DNA of 64,000 bases from Cepaea nemoralis (GCA_014155875.1 JACEFZ010002112.1:40001-104000), one strand, 5' to 3'. Counted from the first letter of the stretch, positions 46,190 through 58,900 are shown. The notes: generated by a model not told the origin, from the sequence alone. A program made the numbers and translations.

Positions 46190-48210
46190 TTCATGATGCA
46201 TTGAGTATTCTTCTCAGGAATCTCATTTCTGTTGTTGTGTTTTTCTTTTCTCTTTTTCTGTCATTGTCCAGGTTTGGCATTGGTAACAACATAGAGTTGG
46301 TAGGAAGATTATGTTGTAAAGTGCTTTCTTAGCAGTTATTGATACATGTTTGTTCTTTAGTATTGGTGCCATTTGTCCAATGAGTTGGTTTGCCTTATTG
46401 CATCTATTTTCGATCTCGTCTTCTGATTTGCCATTTGATGATACTGTACTTCCTAGGTACTTAAAACTCTTTACTTGTTTCAAGGGATGTTCGTTTAGGT
46501 AAATCCTTGTTGATTTTTCTTCTTTGGTTATAGTCAGTACCTCTATTTTACTTGTGCTAATTTTAATGTTATGTTCCCTACACATTTCGTTTAGACTATT
46601 CATGTGGTCTTGTAATTCGGCTTCTGATTTTGCTATTAGTGCTTGGAAGTCCGCAAACAGGAGTTCACTAATGGTTAGATTTGCAGATGATTCTTCTTCT
46701 GTGTTCTCGTCATGCGGTGTTCTTGCGGTCTCTGTTAGGCTGGTTTCTTTACATATGTTGTCTATATGTGTTATGAACAAGATAGGGGACAGGACACAAC
46801 CTTGTCGTACTGTGGATCTTATGGTGAAGGGTTCTAAGTGTCCTCCAGTTGCTCTCACTGTGCATTCTCTGTAGTTGTATAAGCTTCTACATGGGTTCAT
46901 TAGATGTGTACTCACTCCATATTGTTTAAGGATTTCCCACAGCTTGTTTCTATCTATTCTATCAAATGCCTTTTCTTGGTCGACAAAGGCTAAGTAGAGT
47001 GTTTCATTGAATTCGATTGATTTTTCTATAAGTTGTCTAAGAGAAAAAATGGCATCTGTGCATCCTTTGTTTTTCCTACATCCAAATTGTGTTTCGCTTA
47101 GCTGGGGGTTCTATAATGGTTCTTAATCTTTTTTCAAGAATTTTGCAAAATATTTTCCCAGTATGACTGAACAGTGAAATGCTTCTGTATTGTGTGCAGT
47201 CTCTTTTGCTGCCTTTGTTTTTCCAAATTGGGATAATTATGGCGTTTCCCAAGTCTCGTGGTGTCTGTTGTTCTACCCAAACGTGGCTGAATAGTCTATG
47301 TAGCTATGCCGTTCCTACTTCTCTTGCTGCTTTAATTAGTTCATTTGGTATTTCATATTGTCCTGTTGATTTGTTCAATGGGGCTAATCTGACAGCTTCT
47401 ATAATTTTTTTTTCCAGTATGTTTGGTTCTAGTTCTTCGGTGGCATCTGTGTCGGTTTCTTGAATTCCTGTGACATATGATGGGAGGTTGAGAAGTTGTT
47501 CGAAGTACTGTTTCCATGTTATTAGGAGTTGCTTTTGTTCACTTATTGGTTCTCCATGTTCGTTGTTAATTATTTCAGTTGGGTCAAAGGGTTCTCTTCT
47601 GGTTCTCATTGCACTTATCCTTTTATAGAAGTTTCTAGTTGCCTCCTTGTACTTTTTATTTAGAGTTTCTCCATACTCCTCACAGTATTTTTTTTTTCTC
47701 TCTTTACTATTCTATTCACATGTCTTCTCTCTATTCTATATTCCATGTAAACGCATTCCTGTTTGCTCTTCGACCACTTTTTATATTCTTCCTGTTTGTC
47801 TTTTACAGCTTTCTTTACGTCTGCGTTTCACCAACTTGTTATTTTTTTATCCGTGTTTTGCGTTTTTTTCGTGGTTCCACATGTTATCTTTGCAGTATTT
47901 AAAATACTTTATTTAAAAATCTCCCTTTCTTCTTCCACTGTCTTTCTTTCTACAGGTAATTTTACAAAGATTTCAGGTAGCTCTTTTTCATAATTTTCCC
48001 TCACCGCCTCGTCTTTGATGTTTGTTAAGTTTACTGATTCGCATGGCATGTATTTTCCTGGTCTTTGCTTTCTTCTGCTGATGATTCTTATTGCGGCAAT
48101 GAATGCTTTGTGGTCTGTGTCTAAGTTGGACGTTGCCCTTGCATCTAATATATTTCTCTTTCTGTTATTTCTTGTTAATATAAAATCAATTTGGCTTTTA
48201 GTATCTAGAT
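46190..48210 (-). pseudogene. LINE endonuclease end and reverse transcriptase (3' part of the split host LINE)
   Basis: Minus-strand order from 48210 downward. Endonuclease end TKSQIDFILTRNNRKR and DTDHKAFIAAI. RT start at 47609-47304 (EIINNEHGEPIS, STGQYEIPNELIKAA). Middle at about 47020-46915 (FVDQEKAFDRIDRNKLWEIL). RT core at 46915-46223 (TVRQGCVLSPILFITHIDNI, LLFADFQALIAKSEAEL, KVKSFKYLGSTVSSNGKSED-like). The catalytic box is FADF instead of FADD. The 5' part is at 54416-54733; the two were separated by the hAT insertion. Many stops and shifts. Confidence 0.8.
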
Positions 48211-48414
48211 TAGGGGTGACCAACCTTTTCAGCAGGCAGGCCAAATTTCAGACATAATATTTCCTGCCGAGCACGCACCTAATTTTGTTTTATTGTTGTT
48301 GTTAATTAAAGTAAATAAGCAAGCGTGCTACAGCTTCGATTACATCGTCGCTTCCCAGTAGGTGAGATCGTGCTCAAACGCTAGCCTGATTTAATGTAAA
48401 CAACCAAAAACAAC

Positions 48415-51365
48415 TGGCGCTAGTTTCACCTTCACTCACTACAGTGTGTAGATGGGGTGTCCTAGGACACCATGGCAGCGACCACCACCCATGCAGCATA
48501 TTGGTGGAGAAAGGCAGAACCAGGCAGCACAAGCTAAAGGTAAAGACGTTCCAGTATGACAGTACAGGGCAAGATGTGGTGAGTAAAATAAGACGTGACA
48601 AGCGCAGAACGTTTCAGGGCAGGAAGAAAAGGAAAAAAAGCTGGGAGCAGCCACCGTGGTGGAGTTTCGAGGTGGAGAAGGCTTGGGTGGATAAGCGTAG
48701 TGCTGTAAGGAGATGGCAAAATGCCAAGAAGAACAGAGCTGGTCATCCTAGTCCCTGCTTGCACTTAGAAAGAGAGATGCACACAAAAGTAAGCTATTTC
48801 AAAAAAACTGGTCACGGTGGTTAAAAGCGAAAAATGGGCAGAGGTGTGTCAAAGAGTAAGCACAGACAAGTCACTGAAATTGTTCTGGCGACTACATAAA
48901 AGCATGAGTGGTGTAGTCAAGAATAAGAGCATTTCTGACTTCCAAGGTGCTGACCTCATCTGGCAGAGGACTGACGAGGACAAGGGCAAAGCCCTCTTTG
49001 AACGCTACCTTGAGCAGAGCAACCAGACAGACATGGGAGGCCGGAATCTGGCCAAGGAGGTCACCTCAGACAGATGCAAGGCCCAGAACACTTCGGATGA
49101 AGACACAGTGACAGTGAAAGAAATCAAGGCTGTGCTTCGACGATCAAAAAACAGTGCTCCAGGTCCTGATGGCATAAGATACGACGACATAAATAGGTGT
49201 ACCGACAATGAGCTAGAGAAACTAGCAGACATGTACAACAACAGTATAGGGAGTGCTAGCATCAAGGAGGAATGGTTACACAGCTATCTGATTCCCTTGC
49301 CGAAGCCTGACAAAGACCACAAGAAAATTCAGGGATATCGAATTATAACCATGCAGAATACAATAGGCAAGCTGCTGGAGAAGGTAATTGCCAGGAAAAT
49401 ATCAAGCCAACTAGAGAGGCAAGGTGTTTTCCCACCTACCCTGGGTGGGTACCGTCCAAAAAGAGAAACCTGGACCAATGCAGCAGTCTTTGCCCACGAT
49501 GTCTATGAAGGTTTCCACTCAGGCACTGAAACCGTTGCTGCAGCGATTGATCTTGAGGACGCATACAACAGAGTACCACTGGATTTTTTAATGTTTCAGC
49601 TTCTTGAACTAAACGTAAGTCCATTCCTCCTTAGTTGGATCGCTGCAGCTCTCTTCCAACGGAAAGTAGTTTTTAGATGTGGCAGTTGGACTTCGGAACC
49701 AACAACAATATATCCTGGCCTACCACAGGGATCACCATTATCTCCGGTACTGTTCAACGCCTACACAGTGAGAATCACCAGTGAGCAGATCACTGGACCT
49801 GGCAGGACATTGTCATATGCCGATGATGTTTTAGTGTATCGTCAGGGTAAGGATAGAGAGGAGGTTGCTGTGGAACTACAAACCGAACTCAATCGCATAA
49901 GTACTTGGTGTGATGAAGCTGGGGCAATGGTCAACCCAACAAAGGCAACAGTGACTTGGTTCTCGTTGAATAATCATATTGTCAACAATCCAACACCAAC
50001 TGTAATGCTGTGTTCAGAGACGGTGGAAAGAACGCAGGCAATGAATTACCTGGGGATACGGTTTGATCGAAGCCTTGCTTATAATGTGCACATAGACCAG
50101 GTGATAACAAAGGCCAAGCGGGGTTTGGCAGCGATGCGGGTGATGGCGGCAGCAAACTGTGAGCAGCGCCATCTATGTCTTCTGTACGAGGGGCTGGTCA
50201 TGTCTGTTTTGGAGTATGCAATGGCAATCCTGACTGTCAGCCATAAGCAGATAGAAAGGATGGAAAGGATACAGAATGAAGCTATGCGCATTATTCTTGG
50301 ATGTACAAGAGATACAGCATGCAGGGCGATGCGCTACCTTCTTGATTTTCCAACCATTGAAGAGAGAATGCAAGTTTGCAGGGCACGTGCCTACCTCAGA
50401 ATTAACGCAAACACACAGCATCCACTGCATAGTGAAATTAGGAAGGTGAAGGGCAGCAGGTTAAAAAGAGGACGGTCGTGGATGGGTCAAGCCGAGGACA
50501 TTCTTCAACAGGTGTGTTCACTTGAGGACTTAGAACCTGGCGAGGAGTGGGTGCAAGTGCCAACAGACTTCTGCACATCCTTTTCAGTTTGCATCCAACT
50601 AGATAGAAAATGCAGACAAGAAAATCCGGCTGCTGTTGAGGCTGAAGTACAAGCGTTGATTTTCGAGAATTCGCTAGACAGTGACGCGGTCATCTACACA
50701 GATGGGTCGGTCGTCCGACATGTGAGAAGCTCATGGGCCTTTACAGCTCGGGCCGGAGGGAGAATTGTGAAGGAGGACTCTGGTGCTTTCACTGAAACCA
50801 CAAGTAGCCTGACCATGGAAGTCATGGCAGTAAGTAAAGCAATAACATGGCTCGAGACACAGACATTCACTAGGGCTTGTTTCCTTAGCGACTCAATGAA
50901 CATGATCAAGAGGATAGAGGAGGGGTCGATCCGAAGAGAATGGTTGCTGCCTCTGAAGCGGTCTCGGCTGGCAAAGATTAGTTTCATCTTCGTGCCAGGG
51001 CATGCGGGAGTACAAGGAAATGAGCGGGCTGACAAGCTCGCAGGTGAGGCTACTGTTGAGGGCGGACGCGCCATGGACCAGGCTGACATTCTGAATGCTC
51101 TACGAGAAGTGAGACTTTTGCAAGAACCAAGTGATGACTGTGAATCTACAACAATGGCCAGACTGCGAGAGCAGCAAATTAAAAGAGGGGTGGCCAAACA
51201 AGAACACTACGCAGGAAGCCAAAGAAGATTGATAAACCAACACAGAACTGGCGTCGTTAGCCGCTACACGCTGCGGGATTTGCTGAGGAGGGGATCCGAG
51301 CACTTATGGACTGAATGGTCCGATGTGCAACGAGGATGATCTGTCGACTAACTAACTAACTAACT
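48415..51365 (+). mobile_element. RT/RNase H LINE nested in the hAT element
   Basis: Flanked by a perfect 13-bp duplication, AACCAAAAACAAC, at 48402-48414 and 51366-51378. It starts inside the endonuclease (5' truncation) and ends GATGATCTGTCGA plus four to five CTAA units. It is the same family as 16479-19585, and the same 3' end is seen on the composite repeat at 28416-28462. Its main frame is open throughout, so it is the youngest LINE of this family in the window. Confidence 0.9.
48444..51339 (+). CDS. LINE ORF2 fragment: endonuclease end, reverse transcriptase, RNase H
   Basis: The first frame (48444-48824) has the endonuclease end (GHHGSDHHPC) and a basic linker. A shift near 48815 leads into an uninterrupted 840-codon frame (48817-51339). 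RT: NSAPGPDGIRYDDI at about 110, GYRIITMQNTIGKLLEKVIA, PTLGGYRPKRETWTNAAVFA, AAIDLEDAYNRVPLDFL, LPQGSPLSPVLFNAY and catalytic YADD at about 334-337. RNase H: YTDGSVVRHVRSSWAF (Asp at about 629), TMEVMAV (Glu), LSDSMNMI (Asp) and PGHAGVQGNERADKLA. The C-terminal domain ends RRLINQHRTGVVSRYTLRDL. All RT and RNase H catalytic residues are present. Target-primed reverse transcription would still need the missing endonuclease, so it is not autonomous. Confidence 0.88.
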
Positions 51366-52620
51366 AACCAAAAACAACAATACTTCTTGTTAATTAATTT
51401 ATTTTTCCCTTGTAGATGAGTATTAACGTCATTTACGTGGCCAGTTATATCGACCAGAAATGCAAAGTCGCAAACCCATTCTTTGTCTTCAAACTCTGGG
51501 ATACTTTTCGACTTGCTTGCAAAGAATGATTGTATTTCGTGTTCCAAATCAAAACTCTTTTCAACAATTTGGCACGGATCAGCCATCTTACTTCTGCATA
51601 AAATGTAACGTCATGATAATCTGAGTCCCAAGACTAGAAATTCTTGGAACTGACGGTGATTCAACCCGTTTGACTTAATGAAGATCACTATTTTGACGAC
51701 CTCTTTCATGACATGGTCCATTTTGAGGGAGTTCGAACATAAATTCTCCTGATGAATAATGTAATGAAAATTTAGCATTGAAGTGTTACCTACTTTGGAG
51801 GCCTAATTTTTAATACTAAACCTTCGGGTTTCCTAACCATTGCTGGAGCCCCATCCGTTGTTAAGCCCGATAAGTTGTTAAGTTGTAATAAAAAGCAATT
51901 CAATGTCGATGTAACTGCTTCTAACAAATCTCGTAACTTAGTAGTGTCCTTAGGTGGATACAGTACCGCTAATTCTTCTGTCTTCTTAGAATGGATATCA
52001 ACACCCACGATAAAAATTGCCAGTTGGGCAGTATCTGACATATCTGTGCTTTCATCCACTGCTAGAACATAAAATATAAACTCGGATGCTCGACTTTTCA
52101 AATTATCTTCAATATATTTTTCAATGTCGTCCACACGCCTGATAATAGTCTGACGAGACAGACTTATATTTTGAGAAATCCTTCTCCTTTTCTGGACACA
52201 GAATTTCAACGACGCTCTCCAAACATCCCTTAACCATTTCACCATCTAAATATGGCTTCGATTGTTGTTGTTTTTTTTTTTTTTTTTACTATAGTGCATA
52301 ACTAGCTTTCACATAGCATGTTAACTCTGAACAGGCTCTAGTAATTATCCTTTGTTGTGAAGAAATGTTTTTTAAAGATTTACTTGGTCTTGTCGAAATT
52401 TCCCTTTGTCGTTATCAAACTTATTTGCATGTTTAGTCTCGTAATGCCGTTTGATATTATTCTCTTTCAAGACAGAAACAGATTCGTTGCATATCAAGCA
52501 TATGAGCTATGTTTTAATTTCCACCAAAAATAGTTTATTGTCCACCTGTCTTGAAAACTTAACTCTTCTGTGATTCTTCTCTTCTTTTGTCCAACGTCTT
52601 TACTAGCTGACGCAATGGTT
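51359..52620 (-). pseudogene. hAT transposase remnant (GTF2IRD2-like)
   Basis: Minus-strand order: a start near 52615 (KKRRITEELSFQDRWTINYF), then CLICNESVSVLKENNIKRHY, ETKH (the BED-like zinc-finger region Cys-x2-Cys...His-x3-4-His at about 52500-52430, with a shift). At 52245-51790 comes SLSRQTIIRRVDDIEKYIED, FYVLAVDESTDMSDTAQLAI, then LNNLSGLTTDGAPAMV; DESTD and TTDGAPxMV are core blocks of this hAT group. At 51586-51360 is VCDFAFLVDITGHVNDVNTH, LQGKNKLIN. Sequence C-terminal to that, including the dimerisation region, is missing. Stops and shifts make it inactive. Confidence 0.85.
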
Positions 52621-52979
52621 ACGTAATACCCCAGACACACATAACGAATATTCACATAACAAAAACCCACATCAAAATAATATTAATAATCTATATTGAT
52701 CTTACCTTTCTCACTGATGTTCTCAGCCAATATCCAACAAATATTATTTCTTCCTTCAACAACATCCACTCTGAGAAATATCTGGAACAGGGAGTTTATA
52801 TCTAATACCACAAGGTCTTTTCACAAACTAAACCACCATGGTTCCTACACTCTATGGTCCATAATATTCCCTTTACAAATGTTCATGTTCAAGTCACTGG
52901 AGTAGAACTAGCCAGGTTAATAAGTTCCCAATGTGCACATATTCATTCGGCTAAATGTTCTGGAATTGGGAGTATCCAG

Positions 52980-53545
52980 TGCAACATTCCTCAAGCGGTG
53001 AAATATACCTGATAATAAATTTCCTCAGACGTTATGAATATCCACAGGGCAGATAAACTTCAGGAGTTATAAATGTCCATAGATCAGATAAAGTTCAGAC
53101 GTTATAATATCCACAGGGCTGGTAAACTTCAAGAGTTATAAATGTCCAAAGGGCTTATAAACTTCAAGAGTCATAAATATCCATAATGATACAAGTCAAT
53201 AATGGAAATTATCCATACATGATAAACATGATAAAAAAGAAGAAGAAGATATAAACTTCAGGAGTTATACACATCCATAGGGCAGATAAACTTCAAGAGT
53301 CATAAATATCCATAATGATACCAGTCAATAATGGGAATTATCCATACATGATAAACGACGGGCAGTAATAAGTTTAAGGCGTTGAAAAATATCCACGATG
53401 ATACCTTTCAGGTTTTCAAAATGTCCTCATAGATAAAGTTCAGGTTTTAAAAATGTCCAGGTGGAAACAATCCATGTTTTGTAAATGTCCGCCTGGATAA
53501 CTACCAGGTTTCGAAAATGTTCATAACTCTTCTCCTGACTTTAAC
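52980..53545. repeat. Degenerate tandem repeat of about 40 bp inside the hAT element
   Basis: A unit like AGATAAACTTCAGGAGTTAT then AAATGTCCATAGGGC recurs about a dozen times with drift (for instance near 53049, 53091, 53124, 53157, 53254 and 53285). A larger segment, CATAAATATCCATAATGATA with CAGTCAATAATGG-AATTATCCATACATGATAAAC, is present twice (about 53172 and 53302). No open frame. Confidence 0.75.
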
Positions 53546-54415
53546 AACCAGCAATGAAGGGAGGACTCAGCCGATGCATTTACTTGAGTAGTAGGTACAT
53601 TGGTGTTGGCCAGACCATCCTCTTATATACATGGATCATTCACTCAATGGACTTCTGTAATGTTGAGATTGCCTTAAACTTGGAGAGCAAATAATATTAA
53701 GGAAATTCTGCTCTTACAGCAAAATGAAGACAAATCCTTTTCATCATGTGCCGATGAATCAGCCATTCCAAATGAGAACTAGAGCATTTGTACTACGCTT
53801 CATGTTCGGCTAAGGCACAGTCCACTATCCAGGAGTCCCAAGAACCCCACTGTATGCAATACGAAAAATACAATTGGTTGCTAGAAAAGCATTTCTCAGA
53901 CTCCTTACAGTTCTCAATGTCACCCCTTAAGAACTTCCCAATTCAATCTACCCACTCGTTTTCTTTTAATGTACCTATCCTAGGCGCACTTTTAGCACGG
54001 GGCACGACAGCTTGATGGGGATGGTGTCTCGGAAAGGGCCGCGCTGGTGAAAGTGGAGAAAGAGAGAGGTAGGCAGTAGTGTTGCCATCTCCCGTCTTCT
54101 TGTCACTCACCAGATGGTCACACGTGTTCCTATGTCGTGTGGACGCAGTTTCCAACTCCTGTCAACTTCAAATGTCCCGGCGGCTTAAGTGTTATGGTTA
54201 GAAAATTGGGCTTGGCCTCGAATTAACATTGTGACCTCTGAATAAACAGTTTAATAGGGAATCCAAGTGTCGTTGATAGGCATAAAATATTGGAAATATG
54301 TCACAGCAACTCATGATGCAATGTTCTTTTGGTGATATGTACAATAAATTTAACATTTATGTTCATTTGACCTAGCTCCGCATGCGGCCCGTGGGCCTCG
54401 TGTTGGCCACCCCTG

Positions 54416-54733
54416 ATCTAGATCATTCCATTTATACCAGGTGTATATTTGTGAGGCTTTGTGGTTATACAACGTATTTGTTATACAGAGGTTGTGTAGG
54501 CTGCATAGCTCTATCAGTCTACTTTCGTTATCATTTATTTCATTATGTTGGTCTCCAAATGCTTCAAGATGTTTTTCTATGCCCGTTCTGTTATGTCCTA
54601 GTCTTGCATTGAAGTCTCCCATAATTATGATGTTGTCCTGCTTATCTATTTTATTTAGCACGTCATGGATGTCTTCGTAGAAGTCCTCGCATTCTTGCTC
54701 ATTATTGTTTCTATTACAGGTCGCGTCTCTCAA
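54416..54733 (-). pseudogene. LINE endonuclease, 5' part of the split host LINE
   Basis: The minus strand reads CEDFYEDIHDVLNKIDKQDN, IIIMGDFNARLGHNRTG, ESRLIELCSLHNLCITNTLY and ASQIYTWYKWNDLD, breaking off at the hAT target site. It continues at 48210 (TKSQIDFILTRNN). GDFNARLG and YTWYKW are endonuclease motifs. Upstream of about 54735 the homology stops. Confidence 0.85.
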
Positions 54734-55916
54734 GTAAGTCCCGTTTTGACCATACCGAAAAACACCGATGGAATACGGAAATGTGCATATGCAGTATGTT
54801 TATGTTGTTCATTAGCTAGCTGTGTGTTATTTTTTCACTGGTTAAATCTTGTTTGATGCTGCGTGTGAGTGATTTATAATGAATGCAAAAATAAATACTC
54901 CCGCTAGCTGGGAGGTTCGTGAGTAGTATACAATGTGCAAATGGCTTAGTATTTGTGGTTTCAAACTACCGATATTTTACTATATAAAAAGTCTATCACC
55001 ACAACCGAAACGTCACAAAACCGGCCCTCCATTGACCCAGATATTTTGAACTTTGCGGGTGTTTTTCTTGGATCCGGGTGACTACTTCCGGTTGTCGTGA
55101 TGACTACTTCCGACTGACTTCCGGTTCCGGGGCACACGGGCGGTGGCAGTGCGGCGGTGGTGGGGCGGGCGGGGCGGACAACGAGACAAGCCCCGGTCAT
55201 GTGGAATACTTATATAAGTAGACCAAATAGTTGTCGGTTCGAGTCCCAGTGTTTGTGTGCGTGGGCGGTGCGGTGTGCGCGACCTCCAGTCATATCGATC
55301 CCCTTCGATGAGGGAGATCGAAGTCAAATATGACATAAATTGATTTATTTCATCTCTCGAGCTAACCCGAGTACGTCAAGTTATGATCGCATGAATAAAC
55401 GTTTGCACGGCTCAGTATGCTAATTCGACAGATGTCCCGACCCCATGTAAAACGATTAAACGCATGGTGAAGATCTGGTTTAAAAAATATACCACCCAAT
55501 CAATTTTATTAAAAATTAAACCTAAAAACTTAATTAATCACAAAAAAATTCTTGTTTGTATACTAGAGAATAGTTACGTCAATAAAAATCTACGAGTCTC
55601 CATTAATTTAAACCATAGAGTATCAAGATATACATTAAATTATGTAATATTCTTAAAATACACGGTTATACTCCTTTAATTTTAAACGGATTCCAAGAGG
55701 AGAGTAATCGGTCCCTTGACTCAACCAGAATTGTTCCCCTTTTACACACTAACTTCCCTTGAATGCTTGTTTACCTACGCGACCAGGTAAAGATTACCCG
55801 CTTCACTGACCACGACCGACGGAGACTACAATAGCGAACGGCCAGCGACATACTGATAACTGCTAGATAAACATGCACACTAAAGCGGGCTGACAACAGA
55901 GCTGGCCAGCTCGAGT
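54734..55916. other. Non-repetitive DNA containing a promoter-like block
   Basis: No protein motif recognised. The GC-rich segment 55083-55218 is annotated separately. Downstream of it (55225-55340) is another GC-rich stretch with TTCGAGTCCC, resembling a pol III B box. A 71-codon AT-rich frame at 55464-55679 has no known motif. Confidence 0.4.
55083..55218 (+). promoter_or_regulatory. Possible promoter: ETS sites, GC boxes, TATA
   Basis: ACTTCCGG at 55083-55090 and 55117-55124, with a variant ACTTCCGA at 55105; GGGGCGGGCGGGGCGG at 55162-55177; and TATATAAG at 55211-55218. ETS core sites, Sp1-type boxes and a TATA box in this order are a usual animal promoter layout, and the block is much more GC-rich than its surroundings. 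No gene start is recognised downstream, and the TATA motif is palindromic, so direction is uncertain. Confidence 0.4.
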
Positions 55917-58900
55917 TGATCTTCCCTGAGATAAACAATAATAATAATAATAATAATAAGTCTTTATTTTCAAAGGGTTAAGAATTGGGCACGCAGGCCC
56001 GTCTGACATTCTGCCCTTCTTCTCTATTTCCTCTCATACATTCTTTCATTCAACATCACTTATGAAGCAACTTTTGACAACAAAAGAACATTAAAACGCA
56101 TGAAAAATAATCAATAACAAATGACTCACTGAGGCAGTGTTTAACATGGGCATTATAAATACCTAAGGAGGGTGTAACGTGCCATACATAAGGGAATGTT
56201 TTTTGGCTAGTTGTCGTTTGAGATAAGTTACCATTATTGTCTTTTTTGTGTTATTGGTTTATGGGGGCATGTAGTCTGTACTAAGGTAGTGTTCAAACAG
56301 GTTGCGAATGTATGTATCATGATTGGTGGTGTCTTTGATTTCTTGTGGAAGATTGTTCCACAACTGAGCGGCAGAGTATGCTAAGCTTGTTTTATATAAG
56401 TCTATCCTAGGTTTAGGGACATGAAGTATATTTAGTCGTTCGCTATGTCTAGCGTTATATTTAAACAATGGCCAAAGGTAGCTTGGAGCATTTTGAAATA
56501 GGATTTTGTGAATTAGTTTGGTCTTATTAAAAAGCAGGCGCTTGTGGAGTGGCAGTAACCGGAGACGTTTATATAGGTTAGAATTGTCGGTAAGCTTTTC
56601 ACCATTAATTAAACGCACTGCCCTTTTCTGGAGTGAATATAGGCGTTTTGTTATTGATTTGGAGCATCCATCCCAGACTGTGGAGCAGTAATCAATATGT
56701 GTTTGTATATGAGAAGTATAGAATATCTTTCTTGTGTTTTCGTCAAGGAAATTTTTAATTTTGGCAAGTTGGTATACTTTTTTGGCTATTTGTTTAACTA
56801 GAGCATGAACATGTGAGTTAAAGGTTAGATTTTGATCTATGATAACACCCAGTGTCTTGTGCTCGGTGACACTTTCTACAGGCGTGCTGCCAATGTGCAG
56901 CTGAAGAGTTCTCTGCGAGTTTAGAGTGTGAAGTCTTTGCCTGGTTCCTATTAACATAGACTTTGTTTTAGTAATGTTAATTTGCATGCGGTTTGCATGA
57001 CTCCAGTTAACTACACTATTTATTTCCTGTTGCAAGGATAATTCTAGCACATTACGATCAACAGCGTTTGTATATACCGTGCAGTCATCTGCAAATAGAT
57101 CGCACGACGACGACAGATTTAAGGGAAGATCATTTATATAAATGGCAAATAATAGAGGGCTAAGAATAGACCCCTGAGGTACTCCAATATTAATGGTAAT
57201 GGCTTGAGATAAAACTTTATTGTGTGATACTACTTGCTTTCTGTCTAATAAGAATGATTTTATTAATGTCACTATATTAAAACTTACTTTCATTGTTTCT
57301 AGTTTTTTAATTAGAATAGTATGATCTATCATATCGAATGCTTTCCTAAAGTCTATAAACACCGCTCCACATAGAGTATTGTTGTTAATATTTTGATGCC
57401 AGTTTTCTATCATGTTTGTTAGTGCCGTATGGCAAGAATATTTTGGCCGAAATCCTGACTGACTGTCAACTATCAGTTTATGGCGAACTAAGTGATCTAG
57501 TGTTGTTTTGTGGATGTGCTTTTCTAGCGGTTTGGATAATGAGGATAATATGGAAATTGGTCTATAATTACTCATGAGACGATCGTCTAGAGGACCAGCT
57601 TTTAAATGAGGATACACTTTAGCGATTTTAAAGGCTGATGGGAAGTGGCCTTTGGTTAGACATTGATTATATATAAAAGTTAGTGACTCGCAGATCGCCG
57701 GTGCAGCATGGCGAAGGATCCGATTACTAATTCCATCTAGTCCTGATGAGTTATTGTTTTTTAGATTACGGAGATGAGTAAATACTTCAGTTGTCGTCAT
57801 TAGCGGTATGTTGGAGGAAATGTGTCCATAGCATTTGTTCTCACAGAATGATGATAATAAAGATATGTCATGAGGCGCATCTGGTATTGCAGCCTTCAGT
57901 TGGTTTATGTCGGACTGAAAGTATCTACTGAATTGATCACATGTAACCTGATTTGATGGTAATGATTGTGATGATTTGTGTTTGTTTGTCAAGGTATTAA
58001 TTGCTTTCCATATATCTTTAGTGTTGGTTTTATCTATTACTATGTTCTTAAAATAGTTTTTCTTTTCCTTCCGAATAACATATTGAACTTTGTTTCTCAG
58101 ACTACGGTACATAGTTAGATCTCTATTTTTGTGAGCCCTGTCGCGATCTCTCATAAGGTCAACTACCTCCTGTGTGATCCACGGGGGCTTTGTGTGATGT
58201 TTAACACGAACTTCCTTAAATGGAACATGTTTATCAAATATACTTAGAAAGGTCTTTAGCCAGTGGTCCAGAGCATCGTCTGGGTCAGGAAGTTGGTAAA
58301 CATAGTCTAGAGATGAGTTGACCAAATCTTGTAAGAAGACGTCTCGATTGAAATTTTTGTAATTTCTATATTTTATGCTTATATGTTTGTGTTTGGGAGT
58401 TTTTGTGCCCCTTTTCGACCACGTGCAACATACTGGATAGTGATCGCTCATTGCATTGATAGGTACAGTACATTATGTGATGTTATCAGCACACGTAGTA
58501 TAAATATGATCTATAAGTGTTGCAGATGATTTAGTGATTCTAGTGGCTTGTTTGACTACCTGTTGGAAATTATATGACTCTATTATGTTTTCCCATGTTT
58601 TGTTTGATTTGTTAGCGTCTATGTTGAAGTCACCTAGCAATATTATTTCCCTAGCATTACTAAAGACTACATCCATCATAGTGGTGAATTTTTCATACCA
58701 GATATTTCCTGCACTGGGGTTTCGATAAAGATAGCCAACTACTAGAGGTATGCAATTTTGAAGTTTAACCTCTATCCATACACACTCAATCTCACAGGTT
58801 TCAAAGTCTAGACTGCGGTGGGCGTTAAGCGAGTTGGAAATATAAACTGCAATACCCGTCTCTTGTTTCTGATAGGGATCTCTTCTAATCGTTTTAAAAC

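Larger units (their letters stand above)
48211..54415 (-). mobile_element. hAT DNA transposon, GTF2IRD2-type, carrying a nested LINE
   Basis: The left end TAGGGGTGACCAACC and the reverse complement of the right end CAGGGGTGGCCAACA are hAT-type terminal inverted repeats. The 8-bp direct repeat ATCTAGAT flanks both sides (48203-48210 and 54416-54423), the length hAT insertions make. Without the target copy, the flanking sequence rejoins as one continuous LINE endonuclease frame. The transposase remnant is on the minus strand at 51359-52620. Removing the nested LINE leaves about 3.2 kb. Between the transposase start and the right terminus lie about 1.8 kb of non-coding DNA with a degenerate tandem repeat (52980-53545). 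Confidence 0.9.

Noticed and set aside
52980..53545. CRISPR-like array
   Set aside because: Repeat units drift, spacers are not unique sequences of constant length, and the setting is a eukaryotic transposon.
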